From contig NZ_VJYI01000016.1 in NCBI RefSeq assembly GCF_008065375.1, positions 186,001-250,000 on the forward strand: 64,000 bases of DNA. Reading direction: 5' to 3'. Source of the stretch: Nonomuraea sp. SYSU D8015 (GTDB lineage: Bacteria > Actinomycetota > Actinomycetes > Streptosporangiales > Streptosporangiaceae). The translations under genes were made by a program, and so were the position numbers. Each line of letters starts with the position of its first letter. Within the stretch, counting starts at the first letter, position 1. Shown here one piece after another: positions 33,711 through 42,090 of this stretch. The notes beneath the pieces are model-generated. The model saw only the letters and a list, made by a program, of their open reading frames with translations, was not told the DNA's origin and made no database searches.

Positions 33711-34730
33711 TCAGCGCCTCCCGTCGGTGGGACCGCAGGCGCCGACGATCAGCTCGCACACGTCGGTGGCGACGAACGCCTCGACCTGGAGCTGGCGGGT
33801 GTTGCCCGGGCCCTGCGCCTCGATCAGCTCGTTGAGGAGGTCGACCAGGCGGTTGAACCCGCGTACGCCGTCGCCGGCCAGGCCGAGCTGGGCGTAGATG
33901 AGGGCGGCCACGCGCTCGCCCGAGTGCACGCCTGCCCGCAGGTTCTGCCGGTGCTTGCGCAGGCCGTGCGCCGCCTGGCCGGAGACGGAGGTGACCTCCT
34001 GGAGCAGGGCGCGCACCTTGCCTGCGCGTTCGAGCAGGTCGGGGGTGATGACGTTGACGTCGGACGAGATCGACACCAGCTCGTCGCCCTTGTCCGACAG
34101 GGCCGTGCCGAGCGCGGCGGCGTCGTGCAGGAACTGCCTGGCCCGGTCTCGGTGCCGGTGTGCGACCCCGACGACGGTGCCGGCGTCGCCGATCAGCTCG
34201 CGCAGGTGCTTCCCCTCGCCGTCGAGTCCCTTGGCGAGGGTGTGCACGATCACCGTGACCTCGCGCGGGTCCACGGCGTCCAGCCCGCGGTAGGCGTCGC
34301 CGAGCGTGTCGGACAGGTCGATCGGCCCCTCCGTCTTCGTGATGATCGCGCCGCTGCCCAGGTAGGGGCCGGTGGTCTCGCCCGTGCCCGGCGTGAGCGC
34401 GACGAACTTGGGCCCGAACACCGACGACGGCTCGATGGAGGCGACCGTGGTCTCGGGCACCCTGACGCCGGGCTCCAGGTGCATGGTCACCACGGCCCGG
34501 CCTTTGGCGTCGAGTGACACGGCCGTCACGTCGCCGACCGTGATGCCGCGGATCTTGACCGGCGAGTTGGTGTCCAGCCCCTGGCCGGAGCGGGCGAACA
34601 CGGCGTCGATCCGCGTTCCGCTGATCTCGGTCGCCGTGCGTACGACGAACACCGTCGCCGCCGCCAGCAGGGCGAGCACGGCGAACGCGATGCCCATCCG
34701 GGCGGCGAGGGAGAGTTCGAATCGGCCCAC
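33711..34730 (-). CDS. mceA: MceA, MCE-domain protein
   Basis: This 339-residue protein is the first Mce subunit after the permeases. It has an N-terminal membrane helix (MGIAFAVLALLAAATVFVV), the MCE domain TRIDAVFARSGQGLDTNSPVKIRGITVG at about residues 39-118, and a helical region ending with two Cys (VCELIVGACG). The start is GTG 34730, four bases after the YrbEB stop, so translation is probably coupled. Confidence 0.9.
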   Translation of the reverse strand: MGRFELSLAARMGIAFAVLALLAAATVFVVRTATEISGTRIDAVFARSGQGLDTNSPVKIRGITVGDVTAVSLDAKGRAVVTMHLEPGVRVPETTVASIEPSSVFGPKFVALTPGTGETTGPYLGSGAIITKTEGPIDLSDTLGDAYRGLDAVDPREVTVIVHTLAKGLDGEGKHLRELIGDAGTVVGVAHRHRDRARQFLHDAAALGTALSDKGDELVSISSDVNVITPDLLERAGKVRALLQEVTSVSGQAAHGLRKHRQNLRAGVHSGERVAALIYAQLGLAGDGVRGFNRLVDLLNELIEAQGPGNTRQLQVEAFVATDVCELIVGACGPTDGRR

Positions 34731-34734
34731 CGGC

Positions 34735-35589
34735 TCACCCCGTCAGCGGTATGTTGCCGCCGCCGCCCCAGAACAGGTACGACAACAGCAGGTTGAGGAG
34801 CACGATCGTGACGATCGACTGGCGGATGGCGCGGCCCGCCGCCACCCCCACGCCGACCGGGCCGCCGGTGGCGTTGAAGCCGTGGTAGCAGTGGATCACG
34901 ATGACCGCGAACGCGAACACGCCCACCTTGGCGACGCTGAAGAGGATGTCGCTGACCGGCAGGTACAGGTAGAAGTAGTAGTCGTAGACCCCGGGCGCCA
35001 GCCCGAAGAGCACCGTGCACATCAGCCGCGTGGCGAAGAAGCTGGCGAACAACGCGATGAGATAGATCGGCATCAGCGCCAGCAGCGCCGCCACGACCCG
35101 GGTGCAGATGAGGTAGGTGAAGGCGTTGATGCCCATCACCTCCAGCGCGTCGATCTCCTCCGAGATCCGCATCGCGCCCAGCTCCGCCGTGAACGACGAG
35201 CCCACCTGCGCCGCCAGCGCCGTGGCCGCGATGATCGGCGTGATCTCGCGGACGTTGGCGAAGCTGCCCACCAGGCCCATGAACGACTCCGCGCCGATCG
35301 CCTGCAGCCCCTGGTATCCCTGCAGGCCGACGGTCGCGCCCACGACGAACGCCATCGTGAACACCACGAAGATCATGCCGCCGCCGATGACGGTCGCCCC
35401 GACGCCCACGACGACGTCGCTGACCTGCCGTAAGACGACCTTGAAGTAGCGCAGCCGCAGCACCACGTCGCGGACGGAGTAGTACAGCACCTTCCACACG
35501 AACAGCGGCCAGTCGGCCAGCGTCGCGAACCGCTCGGCGAGATCCCGCCCCCGGTGGGCGAGCCTCAGGCCGGCCGTCCGCGTCACCAT
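34735..35589 (-). CDS. yrbEB: YrbEB/MlaE-family permease subunit
   Basis: This 284-residue polytopic membrane protein of the MlaE family has about five or six helices. It contains the conserved stretch EITPIIAATALAAQVGSSFTAELGAMRISEEIDALEVMGI, the MlaE signature that couples to the MceG/MlaF ATPase. The ATG at 35589 shares one base with the upstream permease stop (TGATG). No ATPase (mceG) gene lies in the operon, as is usual in actinobacteria, where it is encoded elsewhere. Confidence 0.92.
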   Translation of the reverse strand: MVTRTAGLRLAHRGRDLAERFATLADWPLFVWKVLYYSVRDVVLRLRYFKVVLRQVSDVVVGVGATVIGGGMIFVVFTMAFVVGATVGLQGYQGLQAIGAESFMGLVGSFANVREITPIIAATALAAQVGSSFTAELGAMRISEEIDALEVMGINAFTYLICTRVVAALLALMPIYLIALFASFFATRLMCTVLFGLAPGVYDYYFYLYLPVSDILFSVAKVGVFAFAVIVIHCYHGFNATGGPVGVGVAAGRAIRQSIVTIVLLNLLLSYLFWGGGGNIPLTG

Positions 35590-36392
35590 CACAGAGACCT
35601 CGGCGGGTAGGCGAGGAAGTAGACCGCGGAGATCACGTAGTTGAACGTGAACACCAGCATGAACGTCACCACGGTCGCCTGGTTGACTGCCCGCCCCACG
35701 CCGACCGGGCTGGTGGCGCACGTCATGCCCTTGTAGCAGGCGACCGCCGCCGCGATGAACCCGAAGATCCACGCCTTGAACAGCGTGACGTACAGGTCGG
35801 AGGCCACGACGAGGGACAGCGCCCCGTCGAAGTACGCGCCCGGCGTCACGCCCTGCACGACCACGTTGAAGAAGTAGCCGCCGCTCGCGCCCGCCAGGAT
35901 CACCAGCGGGCACAGGCACACCGCGATCGTGCTGGCCGCCCACATGCGCGGCGTGACCAGACGGTGGATCGGATTGACCGACATGACCTCCATCGCCGAC
36001 AGCTCGTCGCGGATGTGCCGCGCGCCGATGTCGGACGTCATGGCGCTGCCGCCGGCCCCGGCGATGAGCAGCGCGCTGGCCAGCGGCGCCACCTCGCGGA
36101 TGAGGCCGACGAAGACCGCGCTGCCGGTGGCCGAGCCGGCGCCGAGCTGCCAGGCCAGCTCGCCCACCTGCAACGCCACGGTTGCGCCCAGCGGCAGGGA
36201 GACCAGCAGGACGGGCACGCTGGTGACGCGGGCCAGGAACACGCACTGGTCGACGAACTCCCACCACCAGCTCTTGACGTCCCAGCTGCGGCGCAGCCCC
36301 TCCAGGGCGATGACGAACAGGTCGCCGACCTGCCCGAGCACCGACCCGGCCTTGCGTCGGACGTATCCGGACGCATTCCCGGACAGCGCCAT
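35589..36392 (-). CDS. yrbEA: YrbEA/MlaE-family permease subunit
   Basis: This 267-residue membrane permease opens the mce operon. The MlaE signature is REVAPLASALLIAGAGGSAMTSDIGARHIRDELSAMEVMSV, followed by helices such as TIAVCLCPLVILAGASGGYFF. The ATG at 36392 follows GGAGGTGG at a 7-nt spacing. With YrbEB it forms the transmembrane core through which the Mce tunnel delivers lipids or sterols. Confidence 0.92.
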   Translation of the reverse strand: MALSGNASGYVRRKAGSVLGQVGDLFVIALEGLRRSWDVKSWWWEFVDQCVFLARVTSVPVLLVSLPLGATVALQVGELAWQLGAGSATGSAVFVGLIREVAPLASALLIAGAGGSAMTSDIGARHIRDELSAMEVMSVNPIHRLVTPRMWAASTIAVCLCPLVILAGASGGYFFNVVVQGVTPGAYFDGALSLVVASDLYVTLFKAWIFGFIAAAVACYKGMTCATSPVGVGRAVNQATVVTFMLVFTFNYVISAVYFLAYPPRSL

Positions 36393-36533
36393 GAGCTGAC
36401 CACCTCCGCCGCCTACGGATCAGTCACCCTACTGACGGCCTGTCTAGTAGTCGACGCTTTCGCGGGAATTTGAGGAAAAGGTATGAGACCCACGTCACAC
36501 GTTGTCAGCCCAGCACGAAACGTGTCCGCTTCG
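36393..36533 (-). promoter_or_regulatory. mce operon promoter/operator region
   Basis: This is the intergenic stretch upstream of the mce operon, and it also follows the stop of the aminopeptidase gene. It contains an interrupted inverted repeat at 36429-36450 (arms CTACT and AGTAG around a GGCC centre), suited to a TetR/FadR-like dimer. On the minus strand a CTGACA and a CATACC lie 17 bp apart and could be -35/-10 elements. Both assignments are tentative. Confidence 0.4.
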
Positions 36534-37925
36534 TTACACCAGTGCACCCATCCAGGACTCGACCTCGTCCGCGCGGCGGGGAAGCCCGCCGGACATCAGG
36601 GCGGCGCCGCCGGCGGTGACGACGAGGTCGTCCTCGATGCGGATGCCGATGCCGCGCAGCTCCTCGGGCAGCGTCAGGTCGTCCGGCTGGAAGTAGAGTC
36701 CGGGCTCGACGGTCAGCACGTGGCCCTCCTCCAGGACGCCGTCCAGGTAGACCTCCGCCCGCGACCGCGCGCAGTCGTGCACGTCCAGGCCGAGCATGTG
36801 GCCGCTGCTGCACAGCGTGTACCGGCGGTAGAGTCCCGTCTCCATGAGCTCGTCGGTCGAGCCTTTCAGCAGGCCCCAGTCGCGCAGGCCGTCGCAGATC
36901 ACCCGCATGGCCGCCAGGTGGAAGTCGCGGAAGCGGGCGCCCGGCCGCAGCGTGGCGATGGCCGCCGTCTGCGCCTCGTACACCAGCTCGTACGCCTGCC
37001 GCTGCACCGCGCTGAACCGCCCCGACAGGGGGAACGTCCGGGTCACGTCGGCCGTGTAGAGCGTGTCGCACTCCACGCCCGCGTCCAGCAGCAGCAGGTC
37101 GCCGGCGTTGAGCGCGCCGTCGTTGCGGATCCAGTGCAGCACGCACGCGTGCGCCCCCGAGGCGACGATGCTCTCGTAGCCGACCGCGTTGCCCTCCAGC
37201 CGCGACCGCAGCCCGAACACGCCCTCCAGGTACCGCTCGCCCCGCGGGTGCCCGAGCGCCTGCGGCAGCGCGCGGACGACGTCCTCGAAGCCGCGCACGG
37301 TGGCGTCCACGGCCGACTGCAGCTCGCCGAGCTCCCACTCGTCCTTGACCAGCCGCATCTCCGCCAGGAACGACTCGAACTCCGCGTCGCCCGAGCCGCG
37401 CGGCACCCGCGCGTCGACCGAGGCGTCCACGCCGCGCAGCACCCGGGCGGGCCCGTCCAGCTCCAGGTCGCGGATGTGCCGGCACTCCACCTGGTACAGC
37501 TCCGCCGCCTCGGCCAGGTCCGGGCGGCGGCCGGCCCAGAACTCGCCGTAGCGGCGGTCGCGGTAGAACTCCTGTCCCTCCTCGCGCGGCGAGCGCGGCC
37601 GCACGTACAGGACGCTCTCCCCGGACGGCTCGACGACCAGCACGTCGTCCGGTTCGCCCGCGCCGGTCAGGTACGAGTACGCGCTGTGCGGCCGGAACCG
37701 GTAGTCGCAGTCGTTGCTGCGTACCTTGAGCGTGCCCGCCGGGATCACCAGCCGCTCGCCGGGGAAGCGCGCGGCCAGCGCGGCGCGGCGCTTGGCGGCC
37801 CAGGGCGCGATCGGCAGCGCGGTCACGTCGAGGCGCCGGGTGTCCGCCCAGCCGGTGCGCATGAACGCGGCCAGCTCCTCCGTGATGGGCAGGTCGTGGC
37901 TTCCGACGTTGAGCGGCTCGGTCAT
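36534..37925 (-). CDS. pepP: Xaa-Pro aminopeptidase (M24B)
   Basis: This 463-residue cytosolic metallopeptidase releases N-terminal residues before proline. An N-terminal creatinase-like domain (YRFRPHSAYSYLTGAGEPD) precedes the pita-bread catalytic domain. Visible metal ligands are the Asp pair in LLLDAGVECDTLYTADVTRTFP, His in SSGHMLGLDVHD, Glu in LTVEPGLYFQ and Glu in GIRIEDDLVVT. The ATG at 37925 starts the family-typical N terminus. It stands alone, divergent from the CBS protein. Confidence 0.95.
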   Translation of the reverse strand: MTEPLNVGSHDLPITEELAAFMRTGWADTRRLDVTALPIAPWAAKRRAALAARFPGERLVIPAGTLKVRSNDCDYRFRPHSAYSYLTGAGEPDDVLVVEPSGESVLYVRPRSPREEGQEFYRDRRYGEFWAGRRPDLAEAAELYQVECRHIRDLELDGPARVLRGVDASVDARVPRGSGDAEFESFLAEMRLVKDEWELGELQSAVDATVRGFEDVVRALPQALGHPRGERYLEGVFGLRSRLEGNAVGYESIVASGAHACVLHWIRNDGALNAGDLLLLDAGVECDTLYTADVTRTFPLSGRFSAVQRQAYELVYEAQTAAIATLRPGARFRDFHLAAMRVICDGLRDWGLLKGSTDELMETGLYRRYTLCSSGHMLGLDVHDCARSRAEVYLDGVLEEGHVLTVEPGLYFQPDDLTLPEELRGIGIRIEDDLVVTAGGAALMSGGLPRRADEVESWMGALV

Positions 37926-38069
37926 CTGGCTCCATCCCTGGTTAGGCGGGTTTTGGCTCCCTGTACGTAATTTGTACCGGAAGCAGCCTAGGGGAATGGT
38001 TGACGCCGTCCCCACGGGCTTGTTTGCCTTGACCCAAGGTTTGGAACACTGAGGGCAGAGGTGGTGCAC

Positions 38070-38498
38070 ATGCTCATCGGGACGATCCTTCGCGCCAAGG
38101 GCAGCGACGTGACGACGGTGGCTCCGGAGTCGTCCGTCCGCGAGCTGCTCGCCAAGCTCGCCGAGCACAACATCGGCGCTGTGGTGGTGTCCACCGACGG
38201 CGTCACCATCGCGGGGATCGTCTCCGAGCGCGACGTCGTGCGCCATCTGCACGACCGCGGCGCGGCGGTCCTCGAGGAGCCGGTCTCCGCCATCATGACG
38301 ACGGACGTCCGCACGGTCGGCCCCGGCGACAACGTCGACGCGCTGCGGCGGACCATGACCACCCAGCGGTTCCGGCACATGCCCGTGGTCGAGAACGGCC
38401 GCCTGGTGGGCATCGTCAGCATCGGCGACGTGGTGAAGAGCGCCATCGAGGAGCTGGAGACGGAGAAGGCGTCCCTCGTGGACTATCTCCACCGTTGA
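38070..38498 (+). CDS. tandem CBS-domain protein
   Basis: This 142-residue protein is made almost entirely of two CBS motifs (about residues 8-62 and 75-130), with the characteristic IGAVVVSTDGVTIAGIVSERDVVRHL and RHMPVVENGRLVGIVSIGDVVK. Such stand-alone pairs usually bind adenine nucleotides. The ATG at 38070 is preferred because AGAGGTGG precedes it, but GTG codons at 38061 and 38064 are possible. No partner enzyme is fused or adjacent. Confidence 0.9.
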   Translation: MLIGTILRAKGSDVTTVAPESSVRELLAKLAEHNIGAVVVSTDGVTIAGIVSERDVVRHLHDRGAAVLEEPVSAIMTTDVRTVGPGDNVDALRRTMTTQRFRHMPVVENGRLVGIVSIGDVVKSAIEELETEKASLVDYLHR

Positions 38499-38523
38499 CA
38501 GGGATGGCACGCTTGGGTCCGTG

Positions 38524-39135
38524 ATGTACGGGCCGCCTCATGGATATCCCCCGCCCGAATACCCGCGGGCGACGAGCAGTCCGCCGATCATCCTGCTCGT
38601 CTCGGGGCTCGCCGCGCTGCTGGGCTTCCTGCTGGGGATCTTCGTGGGGTTCGGCGCGGGGTCGCCGTCCGAGTCCTCCGAGCCCAGGGTCACGGTGACG
38701 ATCGAGGACACCCAGCCGCCCACCGACCAGCAGCAGCCGACCGAGGCGCCCCAGCCCGGCGCCACCCAGCCCGGCGCCACCCAGCCCGGCGCCACCCAGC
38801 CGGGGCCCACGCAGCCCGGCGCGACGCAGCCCGGGGCCACGCAGCCGGGCGCCACACAGAGCGGCTCGCCCGGCGGGACGGGCGCCGACCCCGTGACCAA
38901 CTCCGCCGCCCTGCGCATGCTCATCGTCGGCAAGGACATCCAGCCGGGGAAATACCGCACGGCCGGGCCGGCCGCCGGGTTCACCACGTGCTTCTGGGCC
39001 CGCATGAAGGGGACGTCCGCGAGCCCGGCGGACGTGATCGCCTCCGACATGCCGACGGGCCCGTCCACCGTCACCATCGAGGCCACCGACAAGGCCTTCT
39101 CGACCGGCGGATGCGCGGAGTGGATCCGAGCATGA
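38524..39135 (+). CDS. membrane-anchored protein with QPGAT tandem repeats
   Basis: This protein of about 203 residues has a Pro-rich cytosolic N terminus, one membrane helix (IILLVSGLAALLGFLLGIFVGFG), an acidic/Gln linker, and seven 5-residue repeats QPG(A/P)T (residues about 77-111). A compact C-terminal domain (LIVGKDIQPGKYRTAGPAAGFTTC to GGCAEWIRA) has two Cys that could form a disulfide. The repeats look like a flexible stalk holding the domain away from the membrane. A GTG at 38521 is an alternative start. I do not recognise the C-terminal family beyond a resemblance to small secreted actinobacterial domains. Confidence 0.75.
   Translation: MYGPPHGYPPPEYPRATSSPPIILLVSGLAALLGFLLGIFVGFGAGSPSESSEPRVTVTIEDTQPPTDQQQPTEAPQPGATQPGATQPGATQPGPTQPGATQPGATQPGATQSGSPGGTGADPVTNSAALRMLIVGKDIQPGKYRTAGPAAGFTTCFWARMKGTSASPADVIASDMPTGPSTVTIEATDKAFSTGGCAEWIRA
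38752..38856 (+). repeat. 15-bp tandem repeat, seven copies
   Basis: Seven in-frame units of CAGCCCGGCGCCACC with scattered synonymous changes encode QPGAT; the fourth unit has Pro for Ala. The number of units is likely to vary between strains. Confidence 0.9.
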
Positions 39136-39292
39136 TTCTTTTGCGGAACTGCTGGAAGCCCGCGCTCGACACCAGCCGGCAGTGGCAGCTCTCCTCCCTG
39201 CCCGCGAAGCCCTACCAGCCGCTGGAGCTTCAGCGGGTTGAAGTAGCCCATGCGGGAGGGGAGGATGCGCTCAGCCCATCAAGGAGGATGAC

Positions 39293-40066
39293 ATGTCGGT
39301 GTTGCAGAGCTTCGTGGACCACGTGCGCAGCGGCGCGATCGAGGTGATCGACCTCACCGCGCCCCTCTCGTCCGAGACGCCGATCCTCCAGCTGCCCGGG
39401 CCGTTCGGCAACACGATCCCGTTCCGGCTGGAGGAGATCAGCCGGTACGACGATCGCGGCCCCGCCTGGTACTGGAACGACATCCACACGGGCGAGCACA
39501 CGGGGACGCACTTCGACGCCCCCATCCACTGGATCACCGCCCGCGACGGCCAGGACGTCTCCCAGGTGCCGGCCCGCAGCCTGATCGCGCCCGCCGTCGT
39601 GCTCGACTTCTCCGCCGAGGCGTCCAAGGACCCCGACTTCCTCCTCCAGGTCGACCACGTCAAGGAATGGGAGCGTGCCAATGGGCCGCTGCCCGACGGC
39701 GGCTGGCTCCTCTACCGCACCGGCTGGGACACCCGCGCCTCCGACCAGGCCGCCTTCCTCAACGCCGACGAGACCGGCCCTCACACCCCGGGCATCTCCG
39801 TCGAATGCGCCTCCTGGCTGGCCTCCGACACGCCGATCATCGGGGTCGGCGTCGAGACGGTCGGCACCGACGCCGGGGCCGCCCACTCCTTCGACCCGGC
39901 CTTCCCCTGCCACTCGTTCCTGCTCGGCGCGGGCAAATACGGCCTGACCCAGCTGCGCAACCTCGACCGTCTGCCCGTCACCGGCGCCGTCGTGGTCGCC
40001 CCGCCGCTGCCCATCGTGGGCGGCTCGGGCAGCCCCGTCCGCGTGCTGGCCCTGGTAGAGCGTTGA
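39293..40066 (+). CDS. cyclase family / kynurenine formamidase-like metal hydrolase
   Basis: This 257-residue protein has the cyclase-family metal motif HTGEHTGTHFDAPIHW (HxGTHxDxPxH, about residues 65-80), the opening IEVIDLTAPLSSETPI and the C-terminal AHSFDPAFPCHSFLL. The family includes arylformamidases and hydrolases that act on cyclic amides or 1,3-diketones with Zn or Mn. A strong AAGGAGG precedes the ATG. The stop overlaps the start of a TPP-dependent enzyme (TTGA), so the two probably act in one pathway. The substrate cannot be deduced. Confidence 0.87.
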   Translation: MSVLQSFVDHVRSGAIEVIDLTAPLSSETPILQLPGPFGNTIPFRLEEISRYDDRGPAWYWNDIHTGEHTGTHFDAPIHWITARDGQDVSQVPARSLIAPAVVLDFSAEASKDPDFLLQVDHVKEWERANGPLPDGGWLLYRTGWDTRASDQAAFLNADETGPHTPGISVECASWLASDTPIIGVGVETVGTDAGAAHSFDPAFPCHSFLLGAGKYGLTQLRNLDRLPVTGAVVVAPPLPIVGGSGSPVRVLALVER

Positions 40067-41952
40067 TCGTCGCGGAGGCCGTGGGCCGGGCCCTGGCCGC
40101 GTGCGGCGCCGGGGCCGTCTTCGGCGTGGTCGGCAGCGGCAACTTCCACGTCACGAACGCCCTCGTGGCGGCCGGCGTGCGCTTCGTCGCGGCGCGGCAC
40201 GAGGGCGGGGCCGCCACCATGGCCGACGCGTACGCGCGGATGAGCGGGCGGGCCGGGATCGTGTCGGTGCACCAGGGGCCCGGGCTCACGAACGCCATGA
40301 CCGGCATCGCCGAGGCCGCCAAGAGCCGTACCCCACTGATCATCCTGGCCGGTGAGGCCACCGACGCCCGCTCCAACTTCCACATCGACCAGGACGCGCT
40401 GGTCGCGGCGGTGGGGGCGGTGCCGATGCGGGTCACGTCCGCGGAGGGGGCGTGGGAGCAGGCGGTGGAGGCGTACCGTGTGGCCACGGAGGAACGCCGC
40501 ACCGTCCTGCTGAACCTCCCGCTCGACATCCAAGCCCTCCCCGTCCCCTCCGAGCACGCCCGGCCGGATCACACTCCCGCCACTGTCCCGGGCATCGGCC
40601 CGTCGCGCTCGCGGGCCACCGTCTACGGGGCCGACCCGACGCGCCCGGCCGCCACCGTCGAGAGGGCCGCTCCGGCGCCCTCGCCCGACGCCGTTCAGAG
40701 GGCCCGTCCGTCCCTTCCCGCAGACGGTGAGGTGGAGGAGCTCGCGCGCCTGCTGGCGGAGTCGCGACGGCCCGTGTTCATCGCGGGGCGCGGCGCACGG
40801 CATGCGCGGCGGGAGCTGGAGGTCCTGGCCGACCGCGTGGGCGCCCTGCTGGCCACGTCGGCGGTGGCCAAGGGGCTGTTCCGGGGCAGCCCGTGGGACC
40901 TGGACGTGAGCGGCGGCTTCGCGACCCCGCTGGCCGCCGAGCTGATCCGCGGCGCGGACCTGGTCGTCGGGTGGGGGTGCGCCCTCAACATGTGGACCAC
41001 CCGCCACGGCTCACTGATCCCGGCGGACGGGAAGGTGGCCCAGGTGGATCTCGACCGGGCGGCGCTCGGCGCACACGTGCCCGTCGACCTGGGCGTGGCA
41101 GGCGACGTGGCAGCGGTCGCCACCGCCCTCACCGCCCACCTGACCATCCCGCCCACCGCCCCTACCGCCCCGCGAGCCGGCACGACCGCCCCCAGCGCCG
41201 CACCCGCCGCTCCGCGATCCGGCACGACGGCCGCATCCGCCGCCGCCGAGCCCGCCGTACCGGCCGTGGAGGCCGGCGGGCCGGTCGGTGCCGCGGGCTA
41301 TCGCTCACCCGAGATCGCCCGCCGCATTCAGGCCGAGGGCCGGTGGCGGGACGTGCCGTACGAGGACGAGAGCGGCGACGCCCGGATCGATCCGAGGACG
41401 CTCTCCATCGGCCTGGACGACCTGCTGCCGATGGAACGGATCGTGGCCATCGATTCCGGAAATTTCATGGGATATCCGTCGATGTTCATCGATGTCCCGG
41501 ACGAGGGCGGGTTCTGCTTCACGCAGGCGTTCCAGTCGATCGGGCTCGGCCTGGCGACGGCGATCGGCGCCGCCGTGGCCCGGCCGGACCGGCTCCCGGT
41601 GGCCGCGCTCGGCGACGGCGGCGCCCTCATGAGCATCGCGGAACTGGAGACCGTCGTCCGCCTCGGCCTGCCGATGATGATCGTGGTGTATGACGACGAG
41701 GCGTACGGCGCCGAGGTCCACCACTTCGGACCCCACGGCCACCCGCTGGACACGGTCACGTTCCCGCCCGCCGACCTGGCCGCCATCGCCCGGGGACACG
41801 GCTTCGCCGCCGTGACCGTCACCGAGCAGGCCGACCTGGCCGGCGTGGCCGACTGGCTCAAGGGGCCGCTGGACCGGCCGCTGCTGATCCACGCCAAGGT
41901 CACGCGGGAGCGCGGCTCCTGGTGGCTGGAGGAGGCGTTCAAAGGCCACTGA
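40063..41952 (+). CDS. thiamine-pyrophosphate-dependent acetolactate-synthase-like enzyme
   Basis: This enzyme of about 629 residues has three domains. The PYR domain carries the catalytic Glu in RHEGGAATMADAYARMSG (about residue 45) and GPGLTNAMTGIAEA; the central domain includes RPVFIAGRGARHARRELEVLAD; the PP domain carries GDGGALMSIAELETVVRLGLP followed by YDDEAYG, the Mg/TPP motif. Two Ala/Pro/Thr-rich linkers (about 165-220 and 350-390) are unusually long for the family. The first codon is a TTG overlapping the cyclase stop (TTGA), with an in-frame GTG at 40081 as an alternative. It likely carries out C-C bond cleavage or ligation on the product of the cyclase. Confidence 0.87.
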   Translation: MIVAEAVGRALAACGAGAVFGVVGSGNFHVTNALVAAGVRFVAARHEGGAATMADAYARMSGRAGIVSVHQGPGLTNAMTGIAEAAKSRTPLIILAGEATDARSNFHIDQDALVAAVGAVPMRVTSAEGAWEQAVEAYRVATEERRTVLLNLPLDIQALPVPSEHARPDHTPATVPGIGPSRSRATVYGADPTRPAATVERAAPAPSPDAVQRARPSLPADGEVEELARLLAESRRPVFIAGRGARHARRELEVLADRVGALLATSAVAKGLFRGSPWDLDVSGGFATPLAAELIRGADLVVGWGCALNMWTTRHGSLIPADGKVAQVDLDRAALGAHVPVDLGVAGDVAAVATALTAHLTIPPTAPTAPRAGTTAPSAAPAAPRSGTTAASAAAEPAVPAVEAGGPVGAAGYRSPEIARRIQAEGRWRDVPYEDESGDARIDPRTLSIGLDDLLPMERIVAIDSGNFMGYPSMFIDVPDEGGFCFTQAFQSIGLGLATAIGAAVARPDRLPVAALGDGGALMSIAELETVVRLGLPMMIVVYDDEAYGAEVHHFGPHGHPLDTVTFPPADLAAIARGHGFAAVTVTEQADLAGVADWLKGPLDRPLLIHAKVTRERGSWWLEEAFKGH

Positions 41953-42049
41953 TCCGCCGGCCAAGGCCCGCTGGTCCACGGGGCGAGGCCGCTGGTCCGC
42001 GGAGCGGGGCCGCTGGTCCACCGGGCAGGGCCCGCCGCGGGGGCAGGGC
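41953..42049. repeat. degenerate GCCGCTGGTCC repeats
   Basis: The spacer after the TPP enzyme holds three or four imperfect copies of a motif containing GCTGGTCC spaced about 22-25 bp apart. It seems to be non-coding and leads into the hairpin at 42050-42081. Confidence 0.5.
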
Positions 42050-42081
42050 CCGCTGATCCGCGGGCGTCCGCGGATCAGCGG
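42050..42081. terminator. 14-bp perfect hairpin between convergent genes
   Basis: CCGCTGATCCGCGG (42050-42063) is the exact inverse complement of the segment 42068-42081, with a GCGT loop. It lies between the stops of the TPP enzyme (+) and the glycosidase (-), so it is a likely bidirectional transcription barrier, without U-runs on either strand. Confidence 0.7.
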
Positions 42082-42090
42082 CCACCGGAG

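Noticed and set aside
38752-38856. Possible CRISPR array
   Set aside because: The 15-bp units are contiguous, in frame and have no spacers; it is a protein-coding tandem repeat.
39136-39292. A small ORF starting near 39132 after the repeat protein
   Set aside because: It overlaps the cyclase ribosome-binding site and start in a different frame, with biased Arg/Cys composition and no ribosome-binding site of its own.
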